Positions 49,077 to 58,666 are shown, numbered from the stretch's first letter. The stretch is DNA of 64,000 nt from Nocardioides nitrophenolicus (GCF_016907515.1 NZ_JAFBBY010000001.1:2914001-2978000), one strand, 5' to 3'. The notes: generated by a model not told the origin, from the letters alone. A program made the numbers and translations.

Positions 49077-49565
49077 ATGCAGCCAGTCGCTCCCCGCGTC
49101 GTCGAGCTCCTCAACGAGGCGCTCACCTTCGAGCTCACCGTCACCAACACCTACTTCCTGCACGCCCGGATGCTCGACAACTGGGGCCTGCCGAAGCTCG
49201 GGAAGGTGTTCTACGACCTCTCGATCGACGAGATGCGCGACGCCGACGACCTCATCAACCGGATCCTCATGTTCGACGGGCACCCCAACGTCCAGCGGCT
49301 CAACGCGATCCAGGTCGGCGAGACCGCGGAGGAGATGCTCGAGCTCGCGCTGGCCAGCGAGCGCGCGGCGGTCGCGCAGTTCAACGCCGGCGCCCAGGAG
49401 TGCCACGACCTCGGCGACCACGGCACGGCCGCGGTGTTCGAGGAGATGGTGCGTGACGAGGAGAAGCACGCCGACTGGTTCGAGAGCCAGCTCGACGCGA
49501 TCAGCCGGATCGGCGCCCAGCAGTACCTCGCCCAGCACATCGGCGCCGGCGAAGGTCCCGAGTAG
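49077..49565 (+). CDS. bfr: Bacterioferritin, with altered ferroxidase ligand
   Basis: A 162-residue four-helix ferritin storing iron in 24-mer cages. Ferroxidase-site residues: Glu19 (LTFELT), Glu52 in DEMRDAD, and EEKHADW near 130. The axial haem Met53 is kept. At the ExxH position after Glu52 this protein has Asp55 instead of His, an unusual change in the di-iron centre. Start ATG at 49077 has GGAGGT 6 nt upstream. A short in-frame extension upstream was rejected because of the RBS. It lies 78 nt after bfd and is probably co-regulated. Confidence 0.92.
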   Translation: MQPVAPRVVELLNEALTFELTVTNTYFLHARMLDNWGLPKLGKVFYDLSIDEMRDADDLINRILMFDGHPNVQRLNAIQVGETAEEMLELALASERAAVAQFNAGAQECHDLGDHGTAAVFEEMVRDEEKHADWFESQLDAISRIGAQQYLAQHIGAGEGPE

Positions 49566-49588
49566 CCCCCGACGGGCCCCCGCGGTCC

Positions 49589-49594
49589 TACGCT
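49589..49594 (+). promoter_or_regulatory. Leaderless-type -10 box
   Basis: TACGCT ends 6 nt before the ATG at 49601. Confidence 0.6.
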
Positions 49595-49600
49595 GACGCC

Positions 49601-50236
49601 ATGACCGCCGCCCCCCGCGACGAGCCGCGCCCGCCGTCCCTGCTCCGCAACGCGCTGCCGCCCGTCCTGTTCCTCCTGTTCTGCGGGATCGTCGGGCCGA
49701 TCTTCCTGGTCATGGGCCTGGTGACCGACGGCCCCGAAGCCGGCTGGCTGCTGCCGATCGGCATCCTGGTCACGGTGCTGGACCTGGTCATCGGCGTCCT
49801 CATCGGTCGCGGCCGCTACCGCTCTGCCCAGAAGCTCTACCGGCTGCGCACCCAGGGCCGACCCGCGCGTGCCCAGGTGCTCTCCTTCGACCCGACCAAC
49901 GTCCGGATCAACGACCAGCCGCTGCTCAAGCTGCGGCTGCGCATCCACGGCGCCGACCTCGCGCCGTACGAGGTCGAGAGCCGCACCGTCGTCCCGGACT
50001 TCCGGATGCCCCTGCTCTACGCCGGCGACCTGCCCGTCCTCGTCGACCCGGAGTCGCGGGAGTGGGAGCTCGACTGGGACGCCGCGGGCCCGGTCGCGCC
50101 GATGTCTCCGGTCGCCCCGCCCGCCGAGAAGACGCCCGCGGAGCGACTCGCCGAGCTCGACGACCTGCTCCGGCGCGACCTGGTCAGCCGGGAGGAGTAC
50201 GACGCCACCCGGGCCCGGATCCTCGACGGGATCTGA
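49601..50236 (+). CDS. Membrane protein with C-terminal SHOCT domain
   Basis: A 211-residue protein with two N-terminal membrane helices (NALPPVLFLLFCGIVGPIFLVMGLV and LPIGILVTVLDLVIGVLI), a central beta-rich cytoplasmic region (ARAQVLSFDPTNVRINDQPLLKLRLRI), and a short C-terminal SHOCT motif (PAERLAELDDLLRRDLVSREEYDATRARIL). SHOCT segments often mediate oligomerisation at the ends of small membrane proteins. Leaderless start. Its exact function is unknown. Its stop faces the stop of the next minus-strand gene 23 nt away. Confidence 0.8.
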   Translation: MTAAPRDEPRPPSLLRNALPPVLFLLFCGIVGPIFLVMGLVTDGPEAGWLLPIGILVTVLDLVIGVLIGRGRYRSAQKLYRLRTQGRPARAQVLSFDPTNVRINDQPLLKLRLRIHGADLAPYEVESRTVVPDFRMPLLYAGDLPVLVDPESREWELDWDAAGPVAPMSPVAPPAEKTPAERLAELDDLLRRDLVSREEYDATRARILDGI

Positions 50237-50259
50237 GCCCCGCTCGCGGCGGTCCCTGG

Positions 50260-50592
50260 TCACGGGGCGGTCGACGCCTCCCGCCGCAGCACGAAGTAGA
50301 AGAACAGCGGCAGTCCGGCCGAGACCCCCAGCGCGCAGGTGAACACCACTGACCACACGCCCTCCGTCGTGCTGACGAAACGCCGCGAGAGCGCGGCCAC
50401 GGCGACGACGAGTGCCGAGACGATGACATCGAGCCACGCGAACACGGAGATCCGGTTCGCGACCGCCTGGTCCAAGAGCTCCGGCAGGTCCGGGCCGTGG
50501 TCGAGCAGGAAGAGCGCCACGGCGCTGAAGGGGACCACGATGCCGAGGACCACCAGGCCGAGCATGAGGTTCGCGAGGGTCTGGACGCGCAT
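50260..50592 (-). CDS. Small three-helix membrane protein
   Basis: A 110-residue protein with three hydrophobic helices (NLMLGLVVLGIVVPFSAVALFLL, VFAWLDVIVSALVVAVAALS, VWSVVFTCALGVSAGLPLFFYFVL) and a short basic tail. Start chosen at ATG 50592 because minus-strand GATAGT ends 6 nt before it; an ATG 12 codons upstream is an alternative. Family unknown. Confidence 0.6.
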   Translation of the reverse strand: MRVQTLANLMLGLVVLGIVVPFSAVALFLLDHGPDLPELLDQAVANRISVFAWLDVIVSALVVAVAALSRRFVSTTEGVWSVVFTCALGVSAGLPLFFYFVLRREASTAP

Positions 50593-50701
50593 GCCCCGAC
50601 TATCGAGGACGCGGCCGGCCCCGGTCATCCGACCCGAGTGGCATCTTCGGCCCGATAATCAGTCGCGCCCGCGCCCACCCGGCGCCTAGCCTGTACTCAT
50701 C

Positions 50702-50719
50702 ATGCTGATCCTCGCCTGA
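50702..50719 (+). CDS. Five-residue leader peptide (MLILA) of the ABC-F gene
   Basis: ATG CTG ATC CTC GCC TGA, starting 9 nt after a TAGCCT -10-like box (50687-50692), so the mRNA would begin 2-3 nt before this ATG. It lies 65 nt before the ABC-F start. Antibiotic-resistance ABC-F genes are often controlled by ribosome stalling on such leaders. Evidence is positional and structural only. Confidence 0.5.
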   Translation: MLILA

Positions 50720-50783
50720 CCTCGACTCGCGCCCGCGGCCCTCTGCGCCCGGCGAGTCCGACCCCGTCACCGATCGGATCAGC
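50704..50783 (+). promoter_or_regulatory. Candidate attenuator of the ABC-F gene
   Basis: GCTGATCC (50704-50711, inside the leader peptide) is perfectly complementary to GGATCAGC (50776-50783), which ends one base before the ABC-F ATG. A nested stem GACTCGC (50724-50730)/GCGAGTC (50752-50758) lies inside. Pairing would bury the ABC-F start; a ribosome held on the leader would free it. Confidence 0.55.
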
Positions 50784-50784
50784 C

Positions 50785-52416
<1,632 letters not shown>

Positions 52417-52525
52417 CCTCTCCCCGGCTCACCTCACCGCGTCGGCCGACGCCGCTCGCCGAACTGTCGGACCCCCGGCGTACCTTCGTTCGCAGACCTC
52501 GCCGATCCCCCAGACAAGGAACCCG

Positions 52526-53986
52526 ATGACCAGCGCCCCCACCCCGATCGACGACGACGACAAGATCACGCCCGAGATCTTGAAGGTCGCCGGCGTCGTC
52601 GTGCTCGGCTCCATCATGGCGATCCTCGACACGACCGTCGTCAACGTCGCGCTGCCGACGTTCATGACGAGCTTCGAGGTGAGTTCCTACTCCACCGTCG
52701 CGTGGACGATCACCGGCTACACCCTGGCGCTCGCCGCGGTCATCCCCGCCACCGGATGGGCGGCCGACCGGTTCGGCACCAAGCGGCTCTACATGGTGGC
52801 GCTGGTGCTGTTCACCCTGGGCTCGGTGCTCTGCGCGACGGCGTGGAGCATCGAGACGCTGATCCTGTTCCGGGTGCTGCAGGGGCTCGGCGGCGGCATG
52901 CTCATGCCGCTCGGCATGACCATCATGACCAAGGCGGCCGGACCCCACCGGATCGGCCGGCTGATGGCCATCCTCGGCATCCCGATGCTGCTCGGCCCGA
53001 TCCTCGGCCCGATCGTCGGCGGTTGGCTGATCGACACCGCCTCGTGGCACTGGATCTTCCTGATCAACCTGCCCCTCGGCATCGCCGCGATCGTCTACGC
53101 CCTGGCCGCCCTGCCGTCCGACAACCCCGAGCCCAGCGAGTCCTTCGACGTGGTCGGCATGGCCCTGATGTCGCCCGGTCTCGCGCTCTTCCTCTACGGC
53201 GTCTCCTCGATCCCCGGCGAGGGCACCGTCGCCGCCACCAAGGTCCTCGCCCCCGGGCTGGCCGGCCTGGCGCTGATGGTGGCGTTCGTGGCCTGGGCGT
53301 TCCGACCCGAGCACCCGCTGCTCGACCTGCGCCTGTTCAAGGACCGCAACCTCACGGTCGCGACCATCGTGATGTTCCTGTTCGCGGGCTCCTTCTTCGG
53401 CGCGCTGCTGCTGGTCCCGACCTACTTCCAGGAGATCCGCGGCGAGAGCGTGCTCAAGGCCGGACTCCTGGTGGCACCCCAGGGCCTGGGCGCGATGCTG
53501 ACCATGCCACTCGCCGGAGCGCTGGCCGACAAGATCCCGGTCGGCCGGATCGTGCCGTTCGGCTTCATCGGCATCATCGTCGGCGTCGGCGGGCTGGCCT
53601 TCAGCACCGATCCCGACACCTCCTACGCCCAGATCATCCTCTTCCTGTTCATCATGGGCCTCGGCATGGGCGGCACCATGATGCCGGTCTTCACCTCGGC
53701 CCTGAGGACCCTGCGCGAGCACCAGGTCGCCCGCGGCTCGACGCTGATCAACGTGCTCCAGCAGGTCGCCAGCTCGGTCGGCGTCGCGGTGATGTCGGTG
53801 GTGCTGACCAACCAGCAGAAGTCGGTCGCCGACCCGTCCGAGGCGTTCCGGGCGCCGTACCTCGTCGCGGCGATCGCGCTCGTCCTCACCCTGATCCCGG
53901 TGGCCTTCCTCCCGCGGCGGCGCGAGGAGTCCCACCTGCTCGACGACGAGGAAGGGGGCCCGCGCAGCCCGGTCGTCCTGCACTGA
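52526..53986 (+). CDS. MFS transporter, DHA2 (EmrB/QacA) family
   Basis: A 486-residue transporter with about fourteen helices. Typical motifs: LDTTVVNVALPTFMTSF (helix 1, motif D1), WAADRFGTKRLYM (motif A), and GPILGPIVGGWLID (motif C, antiporter signature). Likely a proton-driven drug or metabolite exporter. AAGGAA sits 7 nt before the ATG. It follows the ABC-F gene by 109 nt; the pair suggests combined ribosome protection and efflux of the same compound (inference). The opposite-strand PrmC-like gene ends 9 nt after its stop. Confidence 0.92.
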   Translation: MTSAPTPIDDDDKITPEILKVAGVVVLGSIMAILDTTVVNVALPTFMTSFEVSSYSTVAWTITGYTLALAAVIPATGWAADRFGTKRLYMVALVLFTLGSVLCATAWSIETLILFRVLQGLGGGMLMPLGMTIMTKAAGPHRIGRLMAILGIPMLLGPILGPIVGGWLIDTASWHWIFLINLPLGIAAIVYALAALPSDNPEPSESFDVVGMALMSPGLALFLYGVSSIPGEGTVAATKVLAPGLAGLALMVAFVAWAFRPEHPLLDLRLFKDRNLTVATIVMFLFAGSFFGALLLVPTYFQEIRGESVLKAGLLVAPQGLGAMLTMPLAGALADKIPVGRIVPFGFIGIIVGVGGLAFSTDPDTSYAQIILFLFIMGLGMGGTMMPVFTSALRTLREHQVARGSTLINVLQQVASSVGVAVMSVVLTNQQKSVADPSEAFRAPYLVAAIALVLTLIPVAFLPRRREESHLLDDEEGGPRSPVVLH

Positions 53987-53995
53987 CCGGGCCGA

Positions 53996-54775
53996 TCAGT
54001 CCCTCGTCGGCGGTCGCGCGCCGCTGACGGCGGTGGTCTCCCGCTCCTCGTCGTGGTGCGTGGTTGCGGTCAGACCCGCATTCGCGAGCGCGTGCACGGC
54101 GGCCGGTGCCTGCTCTCGCGACACCTCGGAGAGCAGCACCCCACCGGGCCGCAGCCAGCCGGCGGCGACGGCGGCGACCCGACGGAGCAGGTCGAGCCCG
54201 TCGGGGCCGCCGTCGACGGTGCCGCGCGGCTCGTGCTCGCGAGACTCCGGGGGCATCAGCGCGACCGCGGAGCTCGGCACGTAGGGAACGTTGGCGAGGA
54301 TCACGGCGGCGGTGCCGCGCAGCGCGGGTGGCAGCGCGGCGGCGAGGTCGCCGACGACGGCGCTCCCGCCGACCGGGGCGAGATTGCGGGCCGCGCAGGC
54401 GACGGCCACGGGGTCGATGTCGGAGGCGTGCACGCTCAGCCCGGGCACCCGCCGGGCCAGGGCGAGGCCGAGCGCCCCGCTCCCGCAGCACAGGTCGAGC
54501 ACGGTGTCCCCGGCGGCGACCAGGGGAGCGGCCAGCTCGACGAGGTACGTCGTGCGCTGGCGCGGGACGAACACCCCCGGATCCACCGCGACCCGACCGC
54601 CGTCGAAGGCGACCCAGCCGACGACGTACTCGAGGGGCTCGCCGGCGACGCGGCGGGCGAGCAGGTCCTCGAGCTGCGCGGGAGAGGTGGCCGAGGAGGT
54701 GAGGATCTCGGCCTCCTCCTCGGCGAACACGCAGCCGGCGGCGCGCAGCCGGGCGACGAGGTCGGGGGAGGACAC
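53996..54775 (-). CDS. PrmC/HemK-related class I methyltransferase
   Basis: A 259-residue SAM-dependent methyltransferase. The SAM loop is VLDLCCGSGALGLALARR; the catalytic motif ANVPYVPSSAVALMPPESREHEPRG has NVPY instead of the NPPY of true PrmC, the hallmark of the actinobacterial PrmC-related subfamily. N-terminal helical domain (EDLLARRVAGEPLEYVVGWVAF) and VFVPRQRTTYLV are present. The usual PrmC methylates a release-factor GGQ glutamine; substrate here may differ. GTG start, which lies inside a 19-bp inverted repeat; pspC ends 12 nt upstream. Confidence 0.88.
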   Translation of the reverse strand: MSSPDLVARLRAAGCVFAEEEAEILTSSATSPAQLEDLLARRVAGEPLEYVVGWVAFDGGRVAVDPGVFVPRQRTTYLVELAAPLVAAGDTVLDLCCGSGALGLALARRVPGLSVHASDIDPVAVACAARNLAPVGGSAVVGDLAAALPPALRGTAAVILANVPYVPSSAVALMPPESREHEPRGTVDGGPDGLDLLRRVAAVAAGWLRPGGVLLSEVSREQAPAAVHALANAGLTATTHHDEERETTAVSGARPPTRD

Positions 54776-54789
54776 CCGGTCAGGGTGTC
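54771..54789. promoter_or_regulatory. Inverted repeat over the methyltransferase start
   Basis: GACACCC (54771-54777)/GGGTGTC (54783-54789), 5-bp centre. It covers the GTG start of the methyltransferase and the pspC stop. On the minus strand CACCCT ends 6 nt before the GTG. Either an operator or a hairpin that limits read-through from pspC. Confidence 0.45.
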
Positions 54790-55015
54790 AGCCGCGGGGC
54801 ATCAGCCACCAGCCGGCGAGGTAGACGAGCAGGCCGGCGCCGCCGGTGAAGACGGTGAGGGCGACCGTCAGCAGCCGGACCACGGTGACGTCGACGTTGA
54901 GGTGGGCGGCGACGCCGGCGCAGACGCCGCCGATCATCTTGTCGTGCTCGCGGCGGGTGAGCCGGCGGGGCGCGGCGGGGTGCTGGGGGCTGGAGTAGTT
55001 GTCGTAGTTGGTCAT
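54788..55015 (-). CDS. PspC-domain small membrane protein
   Basis: A 75-residue protein. PRRLTRREHDKMIGGVCAGVAAHLNVDVTVVRLLTVALTVFTGGAGLLVYLAGWWLMP is a complete PspC domain with one membrane helix pair. PspC proteins sense or support the membrane under stress; in this phylum they often stand alone. ATG start; the gene lies upstream of the PrmC-like gene on the same strand and diverges from the GDPD gene by 108 nt. Confidence 0.88.
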   Translation of the reverse strand: MTNYDNYSSPQHPAAPRRLTRREHDKMIGGVCAGVAAHLNVDVTVVRLLTVALTVFTGGAGLLVYLAGWWLMPRG

Positions 55016-55123
55016 GCCTCAACGGTGCCGTGCCGGGCGCCGCGACACATCGGGGAACGACCCCGGTCCGACCCGGATCCGACCCTGAGAACCCGGAGCC
55101 CGCCGACCTGCCACAATCATCCC

Positions 55124-55930
55124 GTGCCCACCGTTCGTCCCCAGGTGGTCGCCCATCGCGGCGCCAGTCACGAGCTCGCCGAGCACACCCTGGGCGCCTA
55201 TCTCGCGGCCCTCGACGACGGCGCCGGCGGACTGGAGTGCGACGTCCGACTCACCGCCGACGGACACCTGGTGTGCGTGCACGACCGGGACCTGCGGCGT
55301 ACCGCCGCCAACAAGGGCATCGTGTCCACCATGGAGCTCGCGGACCTGTCCGAGCTCGACTTCGCGGCGTGGAAGAACCCGTGGGCCGACCTCGACGACG
55401 AGGCGCCCGACGAGGACGAGAACCTGCGCGGCGTGCTCACCCTCCGCAAGCTGCTGGAGACGGTGGCCGACTACGACCGCCGGGTCGAGGTGGCGATCGA
55501 GACCAAGCACCCGACCCGCTACGGCGGCCTGGTCGAGAAGCGCCTGGTCGACATGCTCCGCGACTTCGGCTGGCACCGCGCGGGCGCGCCGGTCCGGGTG
55601 ATGAGCTTCTCCTTCACGGCGCTGCAGCGCGTCGAGCGGCTGGCGCCGGAGGTCCAGCTGGTGCAGCTGCTCGACAAGCCCAACTACTGGCCGATGCTGC
55701 GCCGGGTGATCGGCCGCGAGTGGATCGTCGGTCCCGGCATCAAGATGCTGCGCGACCATCCGCGGGTGGGGGAGTCGATCGCGCGCTCGGAGCGCGACAT
55801 CCACGTGTGGACGGTCAACAAGGAGAAGGACCTCGCGCGCTGCCTAGACCTCGGGGTGAAGGCCGTGATCAGCGACCGGCCACGGTTCATGCTCGACCTG
55901 CTGGAGGAGCGCTTCGGCCCGGCCGAGTAG
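55124..55930 (+). CDS. Glycerophosphodiester phosphodiesterase
   Basis: A 268-residue TIM-barrel phosphodiesterase that splits glycerophosphodiesters into glycerol 3-phosphate and an alcohol. VVAHRGASHELAEHTLGAYLAALDDGAGGLECDVRLTADGHLVCVHDRDL contains the HRG, E, ExD and H catalytic/Ca2+ motifs. No signal peptide, so cytoplasmic. Start GTG 55124: CACAAT ends 6 nt before it and the HRGAS motif follows as expected. Frame continues far upstream but without conserved sequence. The next gene's -10 overlaps its stop. Confidence 0.92.
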   Translation: MPTVRPQVVAHRGASHELAEHTLGAYLAALDDGAGGLECDVRLTADGHLVCVHDRDLRRTAANKGIVSTMELADLSELDFAAWKNPWADLDDEAPDEDENLRGVLTLRKLLETVADYDRRVEVAIETKHPTRYGGLVEKRLVDMLRDFGWHRAGAPVRVMSFSFTALQRVERLAPEVQLVQLLDKPNYWPMLRRVIGREWIVGPGIKMLRDHPRVGESIARSERDIHVWTVNKEKDLARCLDLGVKAVISDRPRFMLDLLEERFGPAE

Positions 55931-55933
55931 GTT
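55928..55933 (+). promoter_or_regulatory. Leaderless-type -10 box overlapping a stop codon
   Basis: TAGGTT ends 7 nt before the ATG at 55941; its first three bases are the TAG stop of the phosphodiesterase gene. Confidence 0.55.
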
Positions 55934-55940
55934 TCCGCGC

Positions 55941-56876
55941 ATGGCGAAGAAGAACCGCACCAAGACCGCTGCCGAGACCCCCGCGGGCGAGGTCGGCCCC
56001 CGGCAGCCCTGCCCCTGCGGGTCCGGCAAGCGCTACAAGGCGTGCCACGGCGCGCCCGGCGGCGGCCAGGTCTTCGTCAAGCGGCCCTTCGAGGGCCTGC
56101 CGTCGGAGTGCGACGTCGTGGCGCTGCGCGAGCTGGTGCCGGCGGCCACCGCCCCGCTGACCCTCACCGGCGAGTACGCCGACCGCGTGGTCAAGCTGTG
56201 CACCCTGCTGCCGATGGCGGCGCCCGCGCTCGTCCGCGACAGCGGCGAGGTGTGGCTGGGCCTCCAGGTGCAGCACAACTTCGGCGACCCGGCCCGCGAC
56301 CTCGGCGCGGTGCTGCTCGAGGCGCTCGCCGCCGAGCCCGGCGCCGGCATGGTCGGCCTCACCGCGCCTCCCGGGCCCGGTCCGCGGCTGCAGGACCTGG
56401 TCGCGGGCGACGAGCTCGCGGTCGAGGTGCACGAGGGCTTCGACTACTGGGTCTCCGACATGGACGCCAGCTCCGAGCTGGCGCAGGCGCTGGAGCAGGC
56501 CGAGGGCGCGGCCTCCCCGACCGCTCGGCTGACCGGCGTGGCAGCGGCGTACTGGACCCGGATGGGCGCCAAGGAGCACCTGCGCTGGGTGATGCCCGAG
56601 CCCGAGGACGCGCTGCTCGACGCGCTCGCCCGGCTGCATGTCTCCGGCGACGACGTGATCGTCCCGGACGCCCGCTTCGTCGGCATGTTCCGCGCCCACG
56701 GCCTGCTCGCGCCGGTGTGGGACCTGCCGGTCGGTACGGGCGCTGCGGCGCTCGAGGAGCCGGCCTCCGCGTTCAAGGCCAAGCTCGACGCGGCACTCGC
56801 CGACGACACCGACCTCACCACCGAGCAGCGCTCGGCGCGCAACGGCCTCGCCAACCGCCAGGTCACCATCCGCTGA
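55941..56876 (+). CDS. DUF5926-family protein with SEC-C zinc motif
   Basis: A 311-residue cytoplasmic protein. The basic N terminus (MAKKNRTKTAAETP) leads into RQPCPCGSGKRYKACHG, the SEC-C metal-binding motif known from SecA tails (CxC...CH). The rest follows the actinobacterial DUF5926 pattern: FVKRPFEGLPSECDVVALRELVPAATAPL, GFDYWVSDMDASSELAQALEQA, then YWTRMGAKEHLRWVMPEPEDALLDALARLH. Function unknown; conserved and perhaps ribosome- or translocon-linked (inference). Leaderless start. Confidence 0.85.
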   Translation: MAKKNRTKTAAETPAGEVGPRQPCPCGSGKRYKACHGAPGGGQVFVKRPFEGLPSECDVVALRELVPAATAPLTLTGEYADRVVKLCTLLPMAAPALVRDSGEVWLGLQVQHNFGDPARDLGAVLLEALAAEPGAGMVGLTAPPGPGPRLQDLVAGDELAVEVHEGFDYWVSDMDASSELAQALEQAEGAASPTARLTGVAAAYWTRMGAKEHLRWVMPEPEDALLDALARLHVSGDDVIVPDARFVGMFRAHGLLAPVWDLPVGTGAAALEEPASAFKAKLDAALADDTDLTTEQRSARNGLANRQVTIR

Positions 56877-56893
56877 GGGTCGGTACGACGAGC

Positions 56894-57901
56894 TCAGGCG
56901 GGCTGCAGCGCCCAGACCTTGAGTCGTGAGTAGCCCTTGACCGACACCCGCCGGAGCCGGCGGAAGCGGTAGCGACCGGTGTGGTCGTCGGCGTCGTCGT
57001 CGACCTGCCCGGTGAGCGCCTCGTACGCGCCGAGGTCGACCAGCACCGAGCTCTGGCGGGCGACCGAGGTGAGCCGGGCGGCGATGTTGACGACGGGACC
57101 GAACACGTCGCCGAGGCGGGTCACCACCTCGCCGTACGCGATGCCGGCCCGGACCGCGGGGAACGGGTCGTCGGGGTCGGCGCCGCGGCGGGTCAGCTCG
57201 AGGGCGAGGTCGGCCATCGCCTCGGGGGACTCGGCGACGATCAGGAGCTCGTCGCCGATGTTCTTGATGATCCGGCCGCCGCGGTCGACGGTCAGCCCGA
57301 GCACGGTGGACTCGAAGGACTCCAGCCAGGTCACCAGCTCGCGGTCGGTGAGCGTGCGGGAGCGGGAGGTGTAGCCGACGATGTCGACGAAGCAGACGGC
57401 CAGCATCGTGGTCGGTCCGGAGCTGCGCTCGGCGAGCAGCCGGGCGCTGGCGCTGAGCAGGTGGCGGCGCCACACATAGCTCTGCAGCTCCTCGACCCGG
57501 GGCATCACCTCGTCGGAGACGGCGAGCAGCCCGGCGGTCGGGTCGGCGCCGGCCTCGGCGGCGACGGAGGCGAGCAGCGCGACCTGCCAGTCGGCGAGCC
57601 GGGCGAAGCTGCGGCCCCAGGTGCGGACCAGTCCGTCCTGCCGCTCCTGGCTCAGGATTCCGAGCCGGATCAGGTCGCTGGTCAGCTGGAGCGCTCGGAC
57701 GTCGGCGCTGGTGAACGCCGCCTCGTCGTCGGGCACGTGGGCGAAGCCCAGCAGGTGCCACAGCTCGTTGGCCGTCTCGAGGGGTACGCCGGCCTGCGCG
57801 GCGACCTGCTCCTGGGTGAGCCAGGGCGCCTCACCGAGGAGATGCTCCTCGAGCGCCCCGACCACCCCGCCGGACGGGGCGGGGTCGTCGGGCGTGCTCA
57901 T
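56894..57901 (-). CDS. Class III adenylate cyclase with Rv1264-type regulatory domain
   Basis: A 335-residue cytoplasmic cyclase making cAMP. Residues ~18-160 (PWLTQEQVAAQAGVPLETANELWHLLGF, DEAAFTSADVRALQL, RTWGRSFARLADWQVALL) match the helical N-terminal adenylate-cyclase regulatory domain, the pH-sensing autoinhibitor of M. tuberculosis Rv1264. The catalytic domain has VCFVDIVGYTSRSR (metal Asp), IIKNIGDELLIV (Lys and second metal Asp), and DVFGPVVNIAARLTSV (transition-state Asn/Arg). It starts 28 nt after a stand-alone cyclic-nucleotide-binding protein, forming a cAMP synthesis/response pair. Confidence 0.9.
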   Translation of the reverse strand: MSTPDDPAPSGGVVGALEEHLLGEAPWLTQEQVAAQAGVPLETANELWHLLGFAHVPDDEAAFTSADVRALQLTSDLIRLGILSQERQDGLVRTWGRSFARLADWQVALLASVAAEAGADPTAGLLAVSDEVMPRVEELQSYVWRRHLLSASARLLAERSSGPTTMLAVCFVDIVGYTSRSRTLTDRELVTWLESFESTVLGLTVDRGGRIIKNIGDELLIVAESPEAMADLALELTRRGADPDDPFPAVRAGIAYGEVVTRLGDVFGPVVNIAARLTSVARQSSVLVDLGAYEALTGQVDDDADDHTGRYRFRRLRRVSVKGYSRLKVWALQPA

Positions 57902-57929
57902 CGTCGTACGGTCGGTCGGGGCGCGGCCG

Positions 57930-58298
57930 TCAGGAGCCGAGCCGGGCCTGGGCGACCTCGACGAGCGCGTCGTGGAAGGCCGGCCACTCGGCGTCGAGCT
58001 CGCGCAGGGTGTCGTCGGTGAGGTGGATGGTGTCGAGCGGCGTGAGCGCCACGATGGTGGCGTTGCGCAGCTTCTGGCCGACGATCGCGGCCTCGCCGAC
58101 GATGTCGCCGGCACCGAGCTGGGCGATCTCGGCGCCGTCGCGACGGACCGAGACGGTGCCGTCGAGGATGATGTAGGCCTTGTCGGCCGGGGTGTCCTCC
58201 CAGATCGGCGACCAGCCCTCGGGGAGCTTCACCCGCCGTCCGGTCGCGCTGATCCGCGCGATCTCCTGAGGCGAGAAGTGCTCGAAGAACGTTGCCAT
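57930..58298 (-). CDS. Stand-alone cyclic-nucleotide-binding protein
   Basis: A 122-residue protein that is little more than one cyclic-nucleotide-binding domain: AYIILDGTVSVRRDGAEIAQLGAGDIVGEAAIVGQKLRNATIVALTPLDTIHL, with the phosphate-binding-cassette Gly-Glu and Arg. It has no CRP-type HTH, so it cannot be a transcription factor by itself; it may bind cAMP as a buffer or regulatory subunit. The start ATG at 58298 has GAAAGGG upstream, so longer in-frame extensions were rejected. First gene of an operon with the adenylate cyclase. Confidence 0.87.
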   Translation of the reverse strand: MATFFEHFSPQEIARISATGRRVKLPEGWSPIWEDTPADKAYIILDGTVSVRRDGAEIAQLGAGDIVGEAAIVGQKLRNATIVALTPLDTIHLTDDTLRELDAEWPAFHDALVEVAQARLGS

Positions 58299-58666
58299 GC
58301 TGACCCTTTCGCCGTGCCCGGTGCAGCGCGCGCCGGGCTCATCTGCCCTCTCCCCGACTGTCACCGTCGACCCTAGTGCGCCCGGCGCCGGTGCGGGGAA
58401 CACCTGTCACAACGTGTCCGGGACACGTGCGTTATCCCGACGTACGTCACGGCGCGGCCGGGATGTGGTGGCGGCTGGCATCGGCTGTAACACGGGGTTC
58501 GCTGGTGTGCATGACCCGCGTCGGCTGTACCGGACCCGTACGGACGGCCCTGACCGACGTCTGGGGTCGGGAAGAGCGGCGAACTGCGTGTTACAGCGCC
58601 CCGCAGTGACGCCCACCCCACTGCTCTGCCCCGCCCCGCCCCCCACAGGCGCGAGCGGCGGCAGGC
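58299..58666. other. 368-bp region between pheA and the cAMP operon with palindromes
   Basis: No protein gene recognised. Contains a perfect 17-bp palindrome ACGTGTCCGGGACACGT (58412-58428), a 10-bp palindrome GACGTACGTC (58439-58448), and an 11-bp inverted repeat GCTGTAACACG (58484-58494)/CGTGTTACAGC (58587-58597) enclosing 92 nt with TCGGCTGTA repeated inside. It may hold the cAMP-operon promoter, a repressor site, or an unrecognised RNA. Confidence 0.45.

Noticed and set aside
58484..58597. Possible tRNA in the pheA/cAMP gap
   Set aside because: A GGTTC-like string occurs but there is no cloverleaf and no anticodon arm.
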